This document shows, piece by piece, positions 35,548 through 43,374 of a stretch of 64,000 bases of DNA (positions within the stretch are counted from its first letter, which is position 1; the number at the start of each line of letters is the position of its first letter). The notes under the pieces are model-generated. The model was not told the origin of the DNA. It saw nothing but the letters and a program-made list of their open reading frames with translations, and did no database searches. This stretch comes from Bradyrhizobium sp. 4. GTDB lineage: Bacteria; Pseudomonadota; Alphaproteobacteria; Rhizobiales; Xanthobacteraceae. Both the position numbers and the translations under genes were made by a program. The DNA is taken from assembly GCF_023100905.1 (NCBI RefSeq), contig NZ_CP064686.1:2232001-2296000 (forward strand), given 5' to 3'.

Positions 35548-36258
35548 TCAGGCGTCGAGATTGTGCAGGCGTGCGCGGTTGCGCAACACGATCTGGCGGG
35601 CGCCGGAGAAGCCGAGAATGCCCTGGGCGTGAAGCTGTGACAGCGCGCGCGAGACGGTCTCGAGCGTGAGACCGAGATAGTCGCCGATGTCGCGGCGGCA
35701 CATCGGCAGCGCCATCATGCCGGCAACTGCGAGGCGGCGGTCCATTTCGAGCAGGAAGGTTGCGACGCGCTCCATCGCGGTCTTGCGGCCCAGCAGCAGC
35801 ATGTGGTCTTCGGCATGGCGAAGCTCACCAGCGGTCATGGCCCAGAGCTTGCGGGCGACCTGGACGTCGGTGGCTGCGGCCTTCTCGAGGCTCGCGCGCT
35901 TCACGAGGCGCACCGTGGTGTCAATGATGGCTTCAGCAGCGAGGCGATGGGTGGTGCCGGATTCGAGGCCGAACACGTCGCCGGGAAGGTGGAAGGAGCC
36001 GATCTGGCGACGGCCGTCGGAGAGAAGCTTGTAGCTGCGCACGGCGCCGGTGACGACCTGATAGACGTACTCGGCCGGCTCGTCCTCGCCATAGATCTCC
36101 TCTTCCTTGCGGTAGGAGAACTCGGTGGCAACGAGGCCGACATGGCCAGCGATCGCACCGAACTGGTCGGAGACGGGATGGCCTGGGGCGATCTTGCTGC
36201 CGTTGATCTGGGTCTTGATCGCCTGGGTGTTGATCGTCTGGGTCAGCATCTGCGCCAT
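35548..36258 (-). CDS. fixK2: FixK2, Crp/Fnr-type activator of microoxic genes
   Basis: A 236-residue transcription factor with a cAMP-type sensor barrel (about 40-150) and a winged helix (about 165-236). The recognition helix reads DIGDYLGLTLETVSRALSQL. It lacks the N-terminal cysteine cluster of FNR, so it does not sense O2 itself. C187 in MMALPMCRRDIG is at the place of redox-sensitive Cys183 of B. diazoefficiens FixK2 (232 residues), four positions shifted. It would bind TTGA-N6-TCAA boxes at fixN, fixG and others in this window. It is last in the fixLJ-receiver-fixK2 run and has its own upstream region (36259-36340), where FixJ would act. Confidence 0.95.
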   Translation of the reverse strand: MAQMLTQTINTQAIKTQINGSKIAPGHPVSDQFGAIAGHVGLVATEFSYRKEEEIYGEDEPAEYVYQVVTGAVRSYKLLSDGRRQIGSFHLPGDVFGLESGTTHRLAAEAIIDTTVRLVKRASLEKAAATDVQVARKLWAMTAGELRHAEDHMLLLGRKTAMERVATFLLEMDRRLAVAGMMALPMCRRDIGDYLGLTLETVSRALSQLHAQGILGFSGARQIVLRNRARLHNLDA

Positions 36259-36318
36259 CTCCGTTGTGATGACGCTTTGTTACGCGGTATCGGGTGCCTC
36301 GAAAATTTCGCGAGATAT

Positions 36319-36340
36319 CTTAAGGGGGGTGCCTTACGTA
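36319..36340 (-). promoter_or_regulatory. Candidate FixJ-dependent site upstream of fixK2
   Basis: On the minus strand this reads TACGTAAGGC then CCCCCCTTAAG. The TACGTAAG core resembles FixJ-binding sequences, and the location 61-82 bases before the fixK2 ATG fits. It overlaps the end of the receiver gene. The match to a FixJ consensus is from memory and moderate. Confidence 0.4.
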
Positions 36341-36738
36341 GAATCCCGTAGGTCAGCGTGGACCCGGTTCTGGATGGCGTGGCGAATGCGTTTGATCAGG
36401 TTTTCGTCCAGAAGCGGCTTCAGAATCACTTCATTCACGCCTGCGGCCGCCGCCCGGGCCGAGATATTCGAGTCGGGATAGCCGGTGATCAGGATCACCG
36501 GGGTGTCGCCCTCGGACTGGCGCAGCCGCCCGGCCAGCTCGATGCCGTTGATGTCGGGCATCTTGTAGTCGATCAGGTAACAGTCTGCACCGGACGGGCT
36601 CGCCGCATTGAGCAGCGCCGTGGCGTTCCTGAAGGTCCGCACGGCAAAACCGTCGGTTTCCAACAGAAAGCGCAGGGAGCCCAGCACGGCGGCGTCGTCG
36701 TCCACCACATAGACGGTTAATTTCGCGGGTGACGACAT
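36334..36738 (-). CDS. Single-domain response regulator between fixJ and fixK2
   Basis: A 134-residue stand-alone receiver domain (CheY fold). Acidic pocket D13-D14-D15 (VVDDDAAV), phospho-acceptor D57 in CYLIDYKMPD, Thr in ILITGYPD and Lys in VILKPLLDE are intact. No DNA-binding output domain follows. ATG 36738 gives a family-typical N-terminus; an in-frame ATG at 36774 is possible. In B. diazoefficiens a like gene has the same place. It may compete with FixJ for phosphate from FixL or dampen the signal (inference). Confidence 0.88.
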   Translation of the reverse strand: MSSPAKLTVYVVDDDAAVLGSLRFLLETDGFAVRTFRNATALLNAASPSGADCYLIDYKMPDINGIELAGRLRQSEGDTPVILITGYPDSNISARAAAAGVNEVILKPLLDENLIKRIRHAIQNRVHADLRDST

Positions 36739-36807
36739 CGGGAGCCGCTCAGGATGGGAGCTGATCGCAATCATTCCGATCTGGTAGCACAGGGCGGGCG
36801 GACGGTT

Positions 36808-36821
36808 TTGACTTGCCTCAA
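36808..36821. promoter_or_regulatory. Candidate FixK/FNR box between fixJ and the receiver gene
   Basis: TTGACTTGCCTCAA fits TTGA-N6-TCAA exactly. It lies in the 94-bp gap before the receiver gene (minus strand), 77 bases from its ATG. It could let FixK2 regulate the receiver gene and, by read-through, itself. Confidence 0.5.
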
Positions 36822-36832
36822 TCCTGGTGACT

Positions 36833-37450
36833 TCAATCGTTGAGCATTCCGGCCCGCATTGCCAGCCGCACCAGTTCCGACAGGCTGTTGGCCTGCATCT
36901 TGGTCATCACATTGGCCCGGTAGACCTCGATGGTGCGTGGGCTGATGTCGTACTCGCGGGCGATCAGCTTGTTGGAGAGGCCCGCGATCAGCCCCTCCAT
37001 GACCTGGCGTTCCCTGGGGCTCAGGGAAGCGACGCGAGCGGCGACATCCTGGGCGATGGCGTCGTTCTTGGCCGCCGGCTCGCCCTCGCGGATCGCTGAT
37101 TCGATCATGGCGACGAGGCGGTCATCTTCGAACGGCTTTTCCAGGAAATCCATGGCACCGAGCTTCATCGCCTCGACCGCGAGCGGCACGTCGCCATGGC
37201 CGGTCATGATCAGGATTGGAAACCGGCTGCGCTGCGCCTTGAGGCGCTTGAGAAGCTCGATCCCGTCGATGCCGGGCATGCGCACGTCGGAGACGACGCA
37301 ACCGAAGGCGAGGCCGGGCAGGGCGTCGAGAAAACCCTGCGCGTTGTCGAACAGTGTGACGCCGAAGCCAGCCGAATCCAGCAGGAAATTCAGCGAATCC
37401 CGCATCGCCTCGTCGTCGTCAATGACGTAGATGATTCCCTTGGTCGTCAT
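36833..37450 (-). CDS. fixJ: FixJ, response regulator of the oxygen cascade
   Basis: A 205-residue two-domain regulator. Receiver (1-125): DDDEAMRDSL, phospho-acceptor D55 in CVVSDVRMPG, ILIMTGHGDV, FLEKPFED. LuxR-type helix-turn-helix (about 140-205): SLSPRERQVMEGLIAGLSNK and TIEVYRANVMTKM. FixL phosphorylates it under low O2, and it then activates fixK2. Its ATG lies 3 bp after the fixL stop, so both come from one transcript. Length equals that of B. diazoefficiens FixJ. Confidence 0.96.
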   Translation of the reverse strand: MTTKGIIYVIDDDEAMRDSLNFLLDSAGFGVTLFDNAQGFLDALPGLAFGCVVSDVRMPGIDGIELLKRLKAQRSRFPILIMTGHGDVPLAVEAMKLGAMDFLEKPFEDDRLVAMIESAIREGEPAAKNDAIAQDVAARVASLSPRERQVMEGLIAGLSNKLIAREYDISPRTIEVYRANVMTKMQANSLSELVRLAMRAGMLND

Positions 37451-37453
37451 GGA

Positions 37454-38971
37454 TCAGTTCTCGTCGGCTGCCGGCAACGTGAAGCGGAATGTCGCTCCAC
37501 CCGATGCGTTGCTCTCGGCCCACATCCGGCCGCCGTGAGCCTCGATGATCGAGCGGCTGATGGAGAGTCCCACGCCCATGCCGGTGTCCTTGGTGGTGAA
37601 AAAAGTCTGAAACAGGTTCGGCATGACGTCGTCCTGGAAGCCGGAGCCGGAATCGGAGACCTCGATCTCGATCATGTCGTCGGCGACGCGGGTGTTGGTG
37701 ACGACGAGCTCGCGCCGAGGCGACTGCGCCATCGCTTCCAGCGCGTTGCGGAAGAGGTTGACCAGCACCTGCTGGATTTGCACCCGGTCGGCGAGCACGA
37801 GATCGGCATTGGGATTGAGGCTGAAGCGAAGCTGCACGTCCTGCTCGCGCGCGCCTGCCAGCCCGAGGGCGCCGGCCTCCTCGATCAGCTTGGACAGGCT
37901 CTCGATCCTTTTCTCCGATTCGCCGCGGGAGACGAAGTCGCGCAAGCGGCGGATGATCTGGCCGGCGCGCAGCGCCTGCTCGGCGGCCCGGTCCAGCGCG
38001 CTCTCGATCTTCGGCGTATTCGGATCCTGGCTTCCGGCGAGCAGCCGCCGCGACCCCTTCATGTAGTTGCTGATCGCTGCCAGCGGCTGGTTGAGCTCGT
38101 GAGCGAGCGCGGACGCCATTTCGCCCATCGCGCTCAGCCGCGAGACGTGGACAAGTTCGGACTGCAGTTCCTGGAGCCGCGCCTGGGTTTTCTGATGCTC
38201 GGTAAGATCGCGGACGAAACCGGTAAAATAGGGCTCGCCGCCCGACTGCATCTCGCCGATCGACAGGTGCATCGGAAAGGTCGTGCCGTCGCGGCGCTTG
38301 CCGGTCACGATCCGGCCGATGCCGATGATGTGCGGGTCGCCGGTGGTGCGATAGCGCGCGATGTAGCCGTCGTGACGTGAGCTGTCGGGCTCCGGCATCA
38401 GGATGCGGACGTTCTGGCCGATCGCCTCCGACTCGACCCAGCCAAACAGGCGCTCGGCCGCCGTGCTGAAGAACTGGATGATGCCGTGGCCGTCGATGAC
38501 GATCATGGCGTCGGGAATCGTCTGGAGGATCGAGCGGAGGTGACTCTCGCGGGTGCGCAGGGTCTCCTCGACCTGCTTTTCCTCATCGACGTCAAGAAAG
38601 ATGCCGCTGAGATGTCGGGCGGCGCCGGCGTCGTCCCGAATTAGCCCCGCGCGGGCGCGGATCCACTGCGCTCTGCCCGACGCCCCCGTGACCCTGAACG
38701 ACACGTCGAAGCTGCCGCCCCGTTCGGAGACGCGCCGGATCGCACTCTCGATCCGCTCGCGGTCGTTCGGCTCCAGCCGGGACAGGAACAGCGCGTAACT
38801 CACCGATTGGCCGGATTCGATTCCGAACAGGATTCTGGCCGTCTCCGACCACTCCAATTCCAGTGTCTTGAGATCGAGATCCCAGGTCCCGACGCCAAAT
38901 CCCTCGATTCGAACGCGGAAATGTTCGCCCCGGCCGTCATCTTGCGGATGAATCACACGGGTCGGCGCCAC
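37454..38971 (-). CDS. fixL: FixL, haem-PAS oxygen-sensing histidine kinase
   Basis: A 505-residue soluble kinase. GTG 38971 is the start: it gives VAPTRVIHPQDDGRGEHFRV, matches the known FixL length, and GGGAG stands 5 bases before it. An in-frame ATG at 39031 is rejected. Domains: PAS-A (about 20-140), haem PAS-B (about 140-260) with the proximal His in RHDGYIARYRTT (His200 region) and the distal Arg in GKRRDGTTFP, H-box AHELNQPLAA (His291 region), and an ATPase domain with NLFRNALEAM, DSGSGFQ and GMGVGLS. O2 on haem inhibits the kinase. It is divergent from the stress-protein gene, 204 bp apart. Confidence 0.96.
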   Translation of the reverse strand: MAPTRVIHPQDDGRGEHFRVRIEGFGVGTWDLDLKTLELEWSETARILFGIESGQSVSYALFLSRLEPNDRERIESAIRRVSERGGSFDVSFRVTGASGRAQWIRARAGLIRDDAGAARHLSGIFLDVDEEKQVEETLRTRESHLRSILQTIPDAMIVIDGHGIIQFFSTAAERLFGWVESEAIGQNVRILMPEPDSSRHDGYIARYRTTGDPHIIGIGRIVTGKRRDGTTFPMHLSIGEMQSGGEPYFTGFVRDLTEHQKTQARLQELQSELVHVSRLSAMGEMASALAHELNQPLAAISNYMKGSRRLLAGSQDPNTPKIESALDRAAEQALRAGQIIRRLRDFVSRGESEKRIESLSKLIEEAGALGLAGAREQDVQLRFSLNPNADLVLADRVQIQQVLVNLFRNALEAMAQSPRRELVVTNTRVADDMIEIEVSDSGSGFQDDVMPNLFQTFFTTKDTGMGVGLSISRSIIEAHGGRMWAESNASGGATFRFTLPAADEN

Positions 38972-39103
38972 ACGATCACTCCCATTCTGATGCGGGGAAC
39001 CGCACAGCGTTGCCGTCGGCAATGTACCCAAGGAGGGGCCAGAGGCAAGTTCCGATGTCTTATACCATTGGCAGATTTCGGGCGCGCGCGGTGATCCAAG
39101 GTT

Positions 39104-39117
39104 TTGATCTATCTCAT
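39104..39117. promoter_or_regulatory. Weak FixK-like box before the universal stress protein gene
   Basis: TTGATCTATCTCAT has a perfect left half (TTGAT) and an imperfect right half (CAT for CAA) with the N8 spacing. Its centre is 65 bp before ATG 39176, almost the distance seen at fixN and fixG. Confidence 0.4.
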
Positions 39118-39175
39118 CCTGCCAGCCGGCGGCCGGCTTACGATCGGATCAAAGCTCATTGCCCCGGAGACTCCG

Positions 39176-40009
39176 ATGACATACGCGACCGTGATGGTCA
39201 GCCTGGCGCTCGATCAGCCCAACGAGGCGCGGCTTCAGGTCGCGGGCGAGCTTGCCGAACGATTTGAGGCGTCGATCATCGGCGTTGCTGCGGCGCAGTT
39301 CGCGCCGCCGCTCTACTTCAGCGATGGCGCCGCAGCGCAGGGACTGATCGATGAGGGAGAAGCCTCGGTCAAGCGACGCCTGGGCGAGCTCGAGGCGCAA
39401 TTCCGCGCCGCGATCAGGAATCGCGGCGGACATGTGGAATGGCGCAGCGCCATGGATTTCCCGGCGCGCTTTACGTTCACCCAGGCGCGTTGCGCCGACA
39501 TCATCGTTACCGGCGGGCAGAGCCCGGCCTTCTCCGACGCCTTCGCGCTCGCGAGCCCAAAGGATCTGGTGATGCAAGCCGGCCGGCCGATCCTGGTCGT
39601 GCCTGACGGCGTCAACTGGCTCGACCTGCGCAGCGTCCTAGTGGCGTGGAAGGATACGCCGGAAGCCCGGCGGGCGCTGGCCGATGCGCTGCCGATCCTG
39701 CGCAAGGCCAGGGATGTCACCGTCCTTGCAATTCCCGAAGGCGACGACGATCGTCCCGCCGCGGTCGCTGGCGTGACTGACGTGACGGCGTGTCTTGCCC
39801 GCCATGGCGTGACCGCGATCGCGCGCGTTTCCGAAGCGGCCCGCAACGAAACTGTCGCCGGGCAACTGGAGAAGATTGCCGGCGATGTCGGCGCCAGCCT
39901 GATCGTCGCCGGTGCCTACGGTCATTCGCGCTTCCGCGAGCTGATCCTCGGCGGCGTCACCGAGTATCTGGTTACTCAATCTGCCCGCTGTGTGCTGCTG
40001 TCGCACTGA
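39176..40009 (+). CDS. Universal stress protein (UspA family)
   Basis: A 277-residue tandem-type Usp. The C-terminal domain holds the ATP-binding pattern G-x2-G-x9-G-(S/T) in GAYGHSRFRELILGGVT. The N-terminal half (about 1-140) is more divergent. ATG 39176 follows CGGAGA; an upstream TTG at 39104 lies inside the FixK-like box and is rejected. The same gene order (usp, CBS gene, fixN) occurs in B. diazoefficiens between fixL and fixN, consistent with microoxic induction. The function is stress survival; the ligand is not shown. Confidence 0.85.
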   Translation: MTYATVMVSLALDQPNEARLQVAGELAERFEASIIGVAAAQFAPPLYFSDGAAAQGLIDEGEASVKRRLGELEAQFRAAIRNRGGHVEWRSAMDFPARFTFTQARCADIIVTGGQSPAFSDAFALASPKDLVMQAGRPILVVPDGVNWLDLRSVLVAWKDTPEARRALADALPILRKARDVTVLAIPEGDDDRPAAVAGVTDVTACLARHGVTAIARVSEAARNETVAGQLEKIAGDVGASLIVAGAYGHSRFRELILGGVTEYLVTQSARCVLLSH

Positions 40010-40047
40010 CGCGGGAGCGGTGCAAGACGAATCAAAGAGGACGCGCC

Positions 40048-40473
40048 GTGTACAGATTCCTTGAGCAGACCGTCGACGGCTACATGACGCACGACGTCAG
40101 GACGGTGAGGCGCGACCTCGACCTGCTCGCGCTCAGCGAGATGTTCGAACGCGACGATTTCAATTCCTATCCCGTAGAGGACGACGGGCAGGTCGTCGGC
40201 ATCGTCACCAAGTTCGACATCCTGAAGTGCTTCGCCTTCACGCCGAGCCAGATGTTGCCGCGCTACCACGACCTGATGAGCCGCAAAATCGGCGACGTCA
40301 TGACGCCCGACTTTATCTATGTCAGCCCCGACACGCGGCTGACGCGCGTGCTCCAGATCATGGTCGAGCACCGCATCAGGAGCATCATCGTGCTCGACGG
40401 AGCGCAGAAGCTGGTCGGAATCATCGCCCGCGAGGACGTTATCGCGGCGCTCAAGGCGGCGGCACGCGAGTGA
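40048..40473 (+). CDS. CBS-domain protein
   Basis: A 141-residue cytoplasmic protein made of two CBS motifs: VDGYMTHDVRTVRRDLDLLA to VVGIVTKFDILK, and IGDVMTPDFIYVSPDTRLTR to LVGIIAREDVIA. Such pairs bind adenosyl ligands and sense energy status. Start is GTG 40048 preceded by AAAGAGG. It lies 38 bp after the stress-protein gene and upstream of fixNOQP, so it may signal energy charge in low oxygen (inference). Confidence 0.85.
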   Translation: MYRFLEQTVDGYMTHDVRTVRRDLDLLALSEMFERDDFNSYPVEDDGQVVGIVTKFDILKCFAFTPSQMLPRYHDLMSRKIGDVMTPDFIYVSPDTRLTRVLQIMVEHRIRSIIVLDGAQKLVGIIAREDVIAALKAAARE

Positions 40474-40481
40474 CGTTTCCC

Positions 40482-40674
40482 CTTCTCCCCTTGTGGGAGA
40501 AGGTGGCATAGGCGGCCTTCGGCCGCCGTTCTTAAGAACGCCGAAGCGAAGCTTCGGCTATGGCGCCGGATGAGGGGTCTCTTTCCTCGGACAGACGTTT
40601 GCCGAGGAGGCGACCCCTCACCCAAATGAGTCCGCCGCACGGTCCTCGCCGCCCTCTCCCGCAAGGGGAGAGGG
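40482..40674. repeat. Mosaic hairpin repeat between CBS gene and fixN
   Basis: A chain of hairpins: CTTCTCCC/GGGAGAAG (40482-40502), GGCGGCC-TTC-GGCCGCC (40511-40527), GCCGAAGC with its partner (about 40540-40558), TGAGGGGTC/GACCCCTCA (40571-40620, with inner CCTCGG/CCGAGG), and CCCTCTCCC/GGGAGAGGG (40652-40674). This resembles the RPE/BIME-like repeats of Bradyrhizobium. It fills most of the 322-bp non-coding gap. Confidence 0.75.
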
Positions 40675-40725
40675 CACATCAACTGGCGGTGGCGCAACTC
40701 TCACATTAACAGAAATCCACATAGC

Positions 40726-40739
40726 TTGATTTCAATCAA
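40726..40739. promoter_or_regulatory. FixK2 box upstream of fixN
   Basis: TTGATTTCAATCAA is a perfect TTGAT-N4-ATCAA dyad. Its centre is 63.5 bp before the fixN ATG, leaving room for a start site about 41 bp from the centre, as in class II FNR/FixK promoters. Confidence 0.88.
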
Positions 40740-40795
40740 TTCCCCGCGAGGGCGAATGTGGTTTCTGGCCCTGTGTTCTTTCAGAGAGAATCCGC

Positions 40796-42445
40796 ATGAG
40801 CCAGCCCTCCATCTCCAAGTCCATGACGTCAGGTGAAAGCGGCCTGGCTGTCGTGTTCGCGGTCACCGCCTTCCTCTGCGTGATTGCCTCGGCCAAGGCG
40901 CTCGATGCGCCCTTCGCCTTCCATGCCGCGCTGAGCGCGGCGGCGAGCCTCGCCGCGGTCTTCTGCATCATCAACCGTTACCTCGACCGGCCGGCGGCGC
41001 TGCCGCCTGCGGAGATCAATGGGCGCCCCAATTACAACATGGGGCCGATCAAGTTCTCCTCCGTCATGGCGATGTTCTGGGGCATTGCCGGCTTTCTCGT
41101 CGGCCTCATCATCGCCTCGCAACTGGCGTGGCCGGCGCTGAACCTCGATCTGCCCTGGACCAGCTTCGGCCGCCTGCGTCCGCTGCACACGTCCGCAGTG
41201 ATCTTCGCCTTTGGCGGCAACGTCCTGATCGCGACGTCCTTCTACGTCGTGCAGAAGAGCTGCCGCGTTCGCCTTGCAGGCGATCTCGCGCCCTGGTTCG
41301 TCGTCGTAGGCTACAATTTCTTCATCCTGATCGCCGGCACCGGCTATCTGCTCGGCGTCACCCAGTCGAAGGAATATGCCGAGCCGGAATGGTACGCCGA
41401 TCTGTGGCTGACCATCGTCTGGGTCACCTATCTGCTGGTCTTCCTTGCCACGATCATCAAGCGCAAGGAGCCGCACATCTTCGTCGCGAACTGGTTCTAT
41501 CTCGCCTTCATCGTGACGATTGCGGTCTTGCATCTCGGCAACAACCCCGCGCTGCCGGTCTCGGTGTTCGGCTCGAAATCCTACATCGCCTGGGGCGGCA
41601 TCCAGGATGCCATGTTCCAGTGGTGGTACGGCCACAACGCGGTCGGCTTCTTCCTGACCGCCGGCTTCCTCGCCATCATGTACTACTTCATCCCGAAGCG
41701 GGCCGAGCGGCCGATTTACTCCTACCGTCTCTCGATCATCCACTTCTGGGCGCTGATCTTCCTCTACATCTGGGCCGGCCCGCACCATCTGCACTACACG
41801 GCGCTGCCGGACTGGACCCAGACGCTCGGCATGACCTTCTCGATCATGCTGTGGATGCCGTCCTGGGGCGGCATGATCAACGGCCTGATGACGCTGTCGG
41901 GCGCCTGGGACAAGCTGCGCACCGATCCCGTGCTGCGCATGCTCGTGGTCTCCGTCGCCTTCTACGGCATGTCGACCTTCGAAGGCCCGATGATGTCGAT
42001 CAAGGTGGTCAACTCGCTCAGCCACTACACCGACTGGACCATCGGCCACGTGCACTCCGGCGCGCTCGGCTGGGTCGGCTTCGTCTCCTTTGGCGCGCTC
42101 TACTGCCTCGTGCCCTGGATCTGGAATCGCAAGGGCCTCTACAGCCTCAAGCTCGTCAACTGGCACTTCTGGATCGCGACGCTTGGCATCGTCCTCTACA
42201 TCTCGGCGATGTGGGTGTCCGGCATCCTCCAGGGTCTGATGTGGCGCGCTTACACCTCGCTCGGCTTTCTCGAATATTCCTTCATCGAGACTGTCGAGGC
42301 GATGCATCCCTTCTACATCATCCGCGCTGCCGGCGGCGGGCTGTTCCTGATCGGCGCGTTGATCATGGCCTATAACCTCTGGATGACGGTTCGCGTCGGC
42401 GAACAGGAAGTCCAGATGCCCGTCGCTCTCCAGCCGGCGGAATGA
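40796..42445 (+). CDS. fixN: FixN (CcoN), catalytic subunit I of cbb3 oxidase
   Basis: A 549-residue membrane protein with about 12 helices, the haem-copper centre of a high-affinity terminal oxidase that reduces O2 to water at very low oxygen. His ligands lie in GRLRPLHTSAVIFAFGGN, YGHNAVGFFLTAGF, WAGPHHLHYTALPDW and IGHVHSGALGW. It heads the fixNOQP operon, with fixO 10 bp on. The FixK2 box upstream places it under FixLJ-K2 control. Confidence 0.97.
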   Translation: MSQPSISKSMTSGESGLAVVFAVTAFLCVIASAKALDAPFAFHAALSAAASLAAVFCIINRYLDRPAALPPAEINGRPNYNMGPIKFSSVMAMFWGIAGFLVGLIIASQLAWPALNLDLPWTSFGRLRPLHTSAVIFAFGGNVLIATSFYVVQKSCRVRLAGDLAPWFVVVGYNFFILIAGTGYLLGVTQSKEYAEPEWYADLWLTIVWVTYLLVFLATIIKRKEPHIFVANWFYLAFIVTIAVLHLGNNPALPVSVFGSKSYIAWGGIQDAMFQWWYGHNAVGFFLTAGFLAIMYYFIPKRAERPIYSYRLSIIHFWALIFLYIWAGPHHLHYTALPDWTQTLGMTFSIMLWMPSWGGMINGLMTLSGAWDKLRTDPVLRMLVVSVAFYGMSTFEGPMMSIKVVNSLSHYTDWTIGHVHSGALGWVGFVSFGALYCLVPWIWNRKGLYSLKLVNWHFWIATLGIVLYISAMWVSGILQGLMWRAYTSLGFLEYSFIETVEAMHPFYIIRAAGGGLFLIGALIMAYNLWMTVRVGEQEVQMPVALQPAE

Positions 42446-42455
42446 GGAGTTTTCC

Positions 42456-43190
42456 ATGTCGTTCTGGACACGCCACCAAATCTTCGAAAAGAACTCGATC
42501 ATCCTGATCGTTGGCATCCTGCTGGTGATCGCGATCGGCGGTCTCGTCGAGATCACCCCGCTGTTCTACCTCAAGAGCACGATCGAGGCGGTCGACGGGA
42601 TCCGGCCGTATACGCCGCTGGAGCTCGCCGGGCGCAACGTCTACATCCGCGAGGGCTGCTATCTCTGCCATTCGCAGATGATCCGCCCCTTGCGCGACGA
42701 GGTCGAGCGCTACGGCCATTTCTCGCTGGCGGCCGAGAGCATGTACGACCATCCGTTCCAGTGGGGCTCGAAGCGCACCGGTCCCGATCTTGCCCGCGTC
42801 GGCGCCAAATATTCTGATGACTGGCACGTCACTCATCTGACCAACCCGCGCGCAATCGTGCCGCAGTCGGTGATGCCCGGCTATCCGTTCCTCAGCCAGA
42901 CCGAGGTCGATCCGGACACGATCGCCGACCACATGCGCACGCTGCGGACCGTCGGCACGCCCTACACCGACGACCAGATCGCCAATGCGGGCGCCGACAT
43001 GAAGGCCCAGGCCGATCCGGACAATGCAGGTTCCGACGCGTTCACCAAGCGCTACGCCAAGGCCGTGGTGCGCAACTTCGACGGCAAGGCCGGTACGCCG
43101 ACCGAGATGGACGCGCTGATCGCCTATCTCCAGATGCTCGGCACGCTGGTCGACTTCAAGATCTACAACGAGAAAGCCAATCTTCGCTGA
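42456..43190 (+). CDS. fixO: FixO (CcoO), monoheme cytochrome c subunit of cbb3 oxidase
   Basis: A 244-residue periplasmic cytochrome anchored by one N-terminal helix (IILIVGILLVIAIGGLVEI). Haem motif CYLCH near residue 70 (REGCYLCHSQMIRP) with a Met ligand region PQSVMPGYPFL. It relays electrons from FixP to FixN. It starts 10 bp after fixN and precedes fixQ by 13 bp. Confidence 0.97.
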   Translation: MSFWTRHQIFEKNSIILIVGILLVIAIGGLVEITPLFYLKSTIEAVDGIRPYTPLELAGRNVYIREGCYLCHSQMIRPLRDEVERYGHFSLAAESMYDHPFQWGSKRTGPDLARVGAKYSDDWHVTHLTNPRAIVPQSVMPGYPFLSQTEVDPDTIADHMRTLRTVGTPYTDDQIANAGADMKAQADPDNAGSDAFTKRYAKAVVRNFDGKAGTPTEMDALIAYLQMLGTLVDFKIYNEKANLR

Positions 43191-43203
43191 GAAGGCACCA
43201 ACG

Positions 43204-43368
43204 ATGAAAGCCATCCTGACCCTCGACAATCTCGCGTCCGGTCTCGTGACCACGATCTGGACGCCGGTGTTCGTCGCGATCTTTGTCGCGATCATCGCCT
43301 ACGCATTCTGGCCCCGTAACAAGGCAGCTTTCGACGAAGCGGCACACCTGCCGTTGCGGGAGGAGTAA
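43204..43368 (+). CDS. fixQ: FixQ (CcoQ), small cbb3 oxidase subunit
   Basis: A 54-residue single-helix protein (TTIWTPVFVAIFVAIIAYAF, then WPRNKAAFDEAA). It stabilises the cbb3 complex and its link to FixP. It lies between fixO (13 bp) and fixP (6 bp), the usual position. Confidence 0.93.
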   Translation: MKAILTLDNLASGLVTTIWTPVFVAIFVAIIAYAFWPRNKAAFDEAAHLPLREE

Positions 43369-43374
43369 GAGATC

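Noticed and set aside
38972..39031. ATG 39031 as fixL start
   Set aside because: GTG 38971 yields the expected 505 residues and has a good ribosome site; the extra 20 residues do not match FixL.
40829..42556. Minus-strand frame of 575 codons
   Set aside because: Antisense to fixN; low-complexity Asp/Arg/His-rich shadow.
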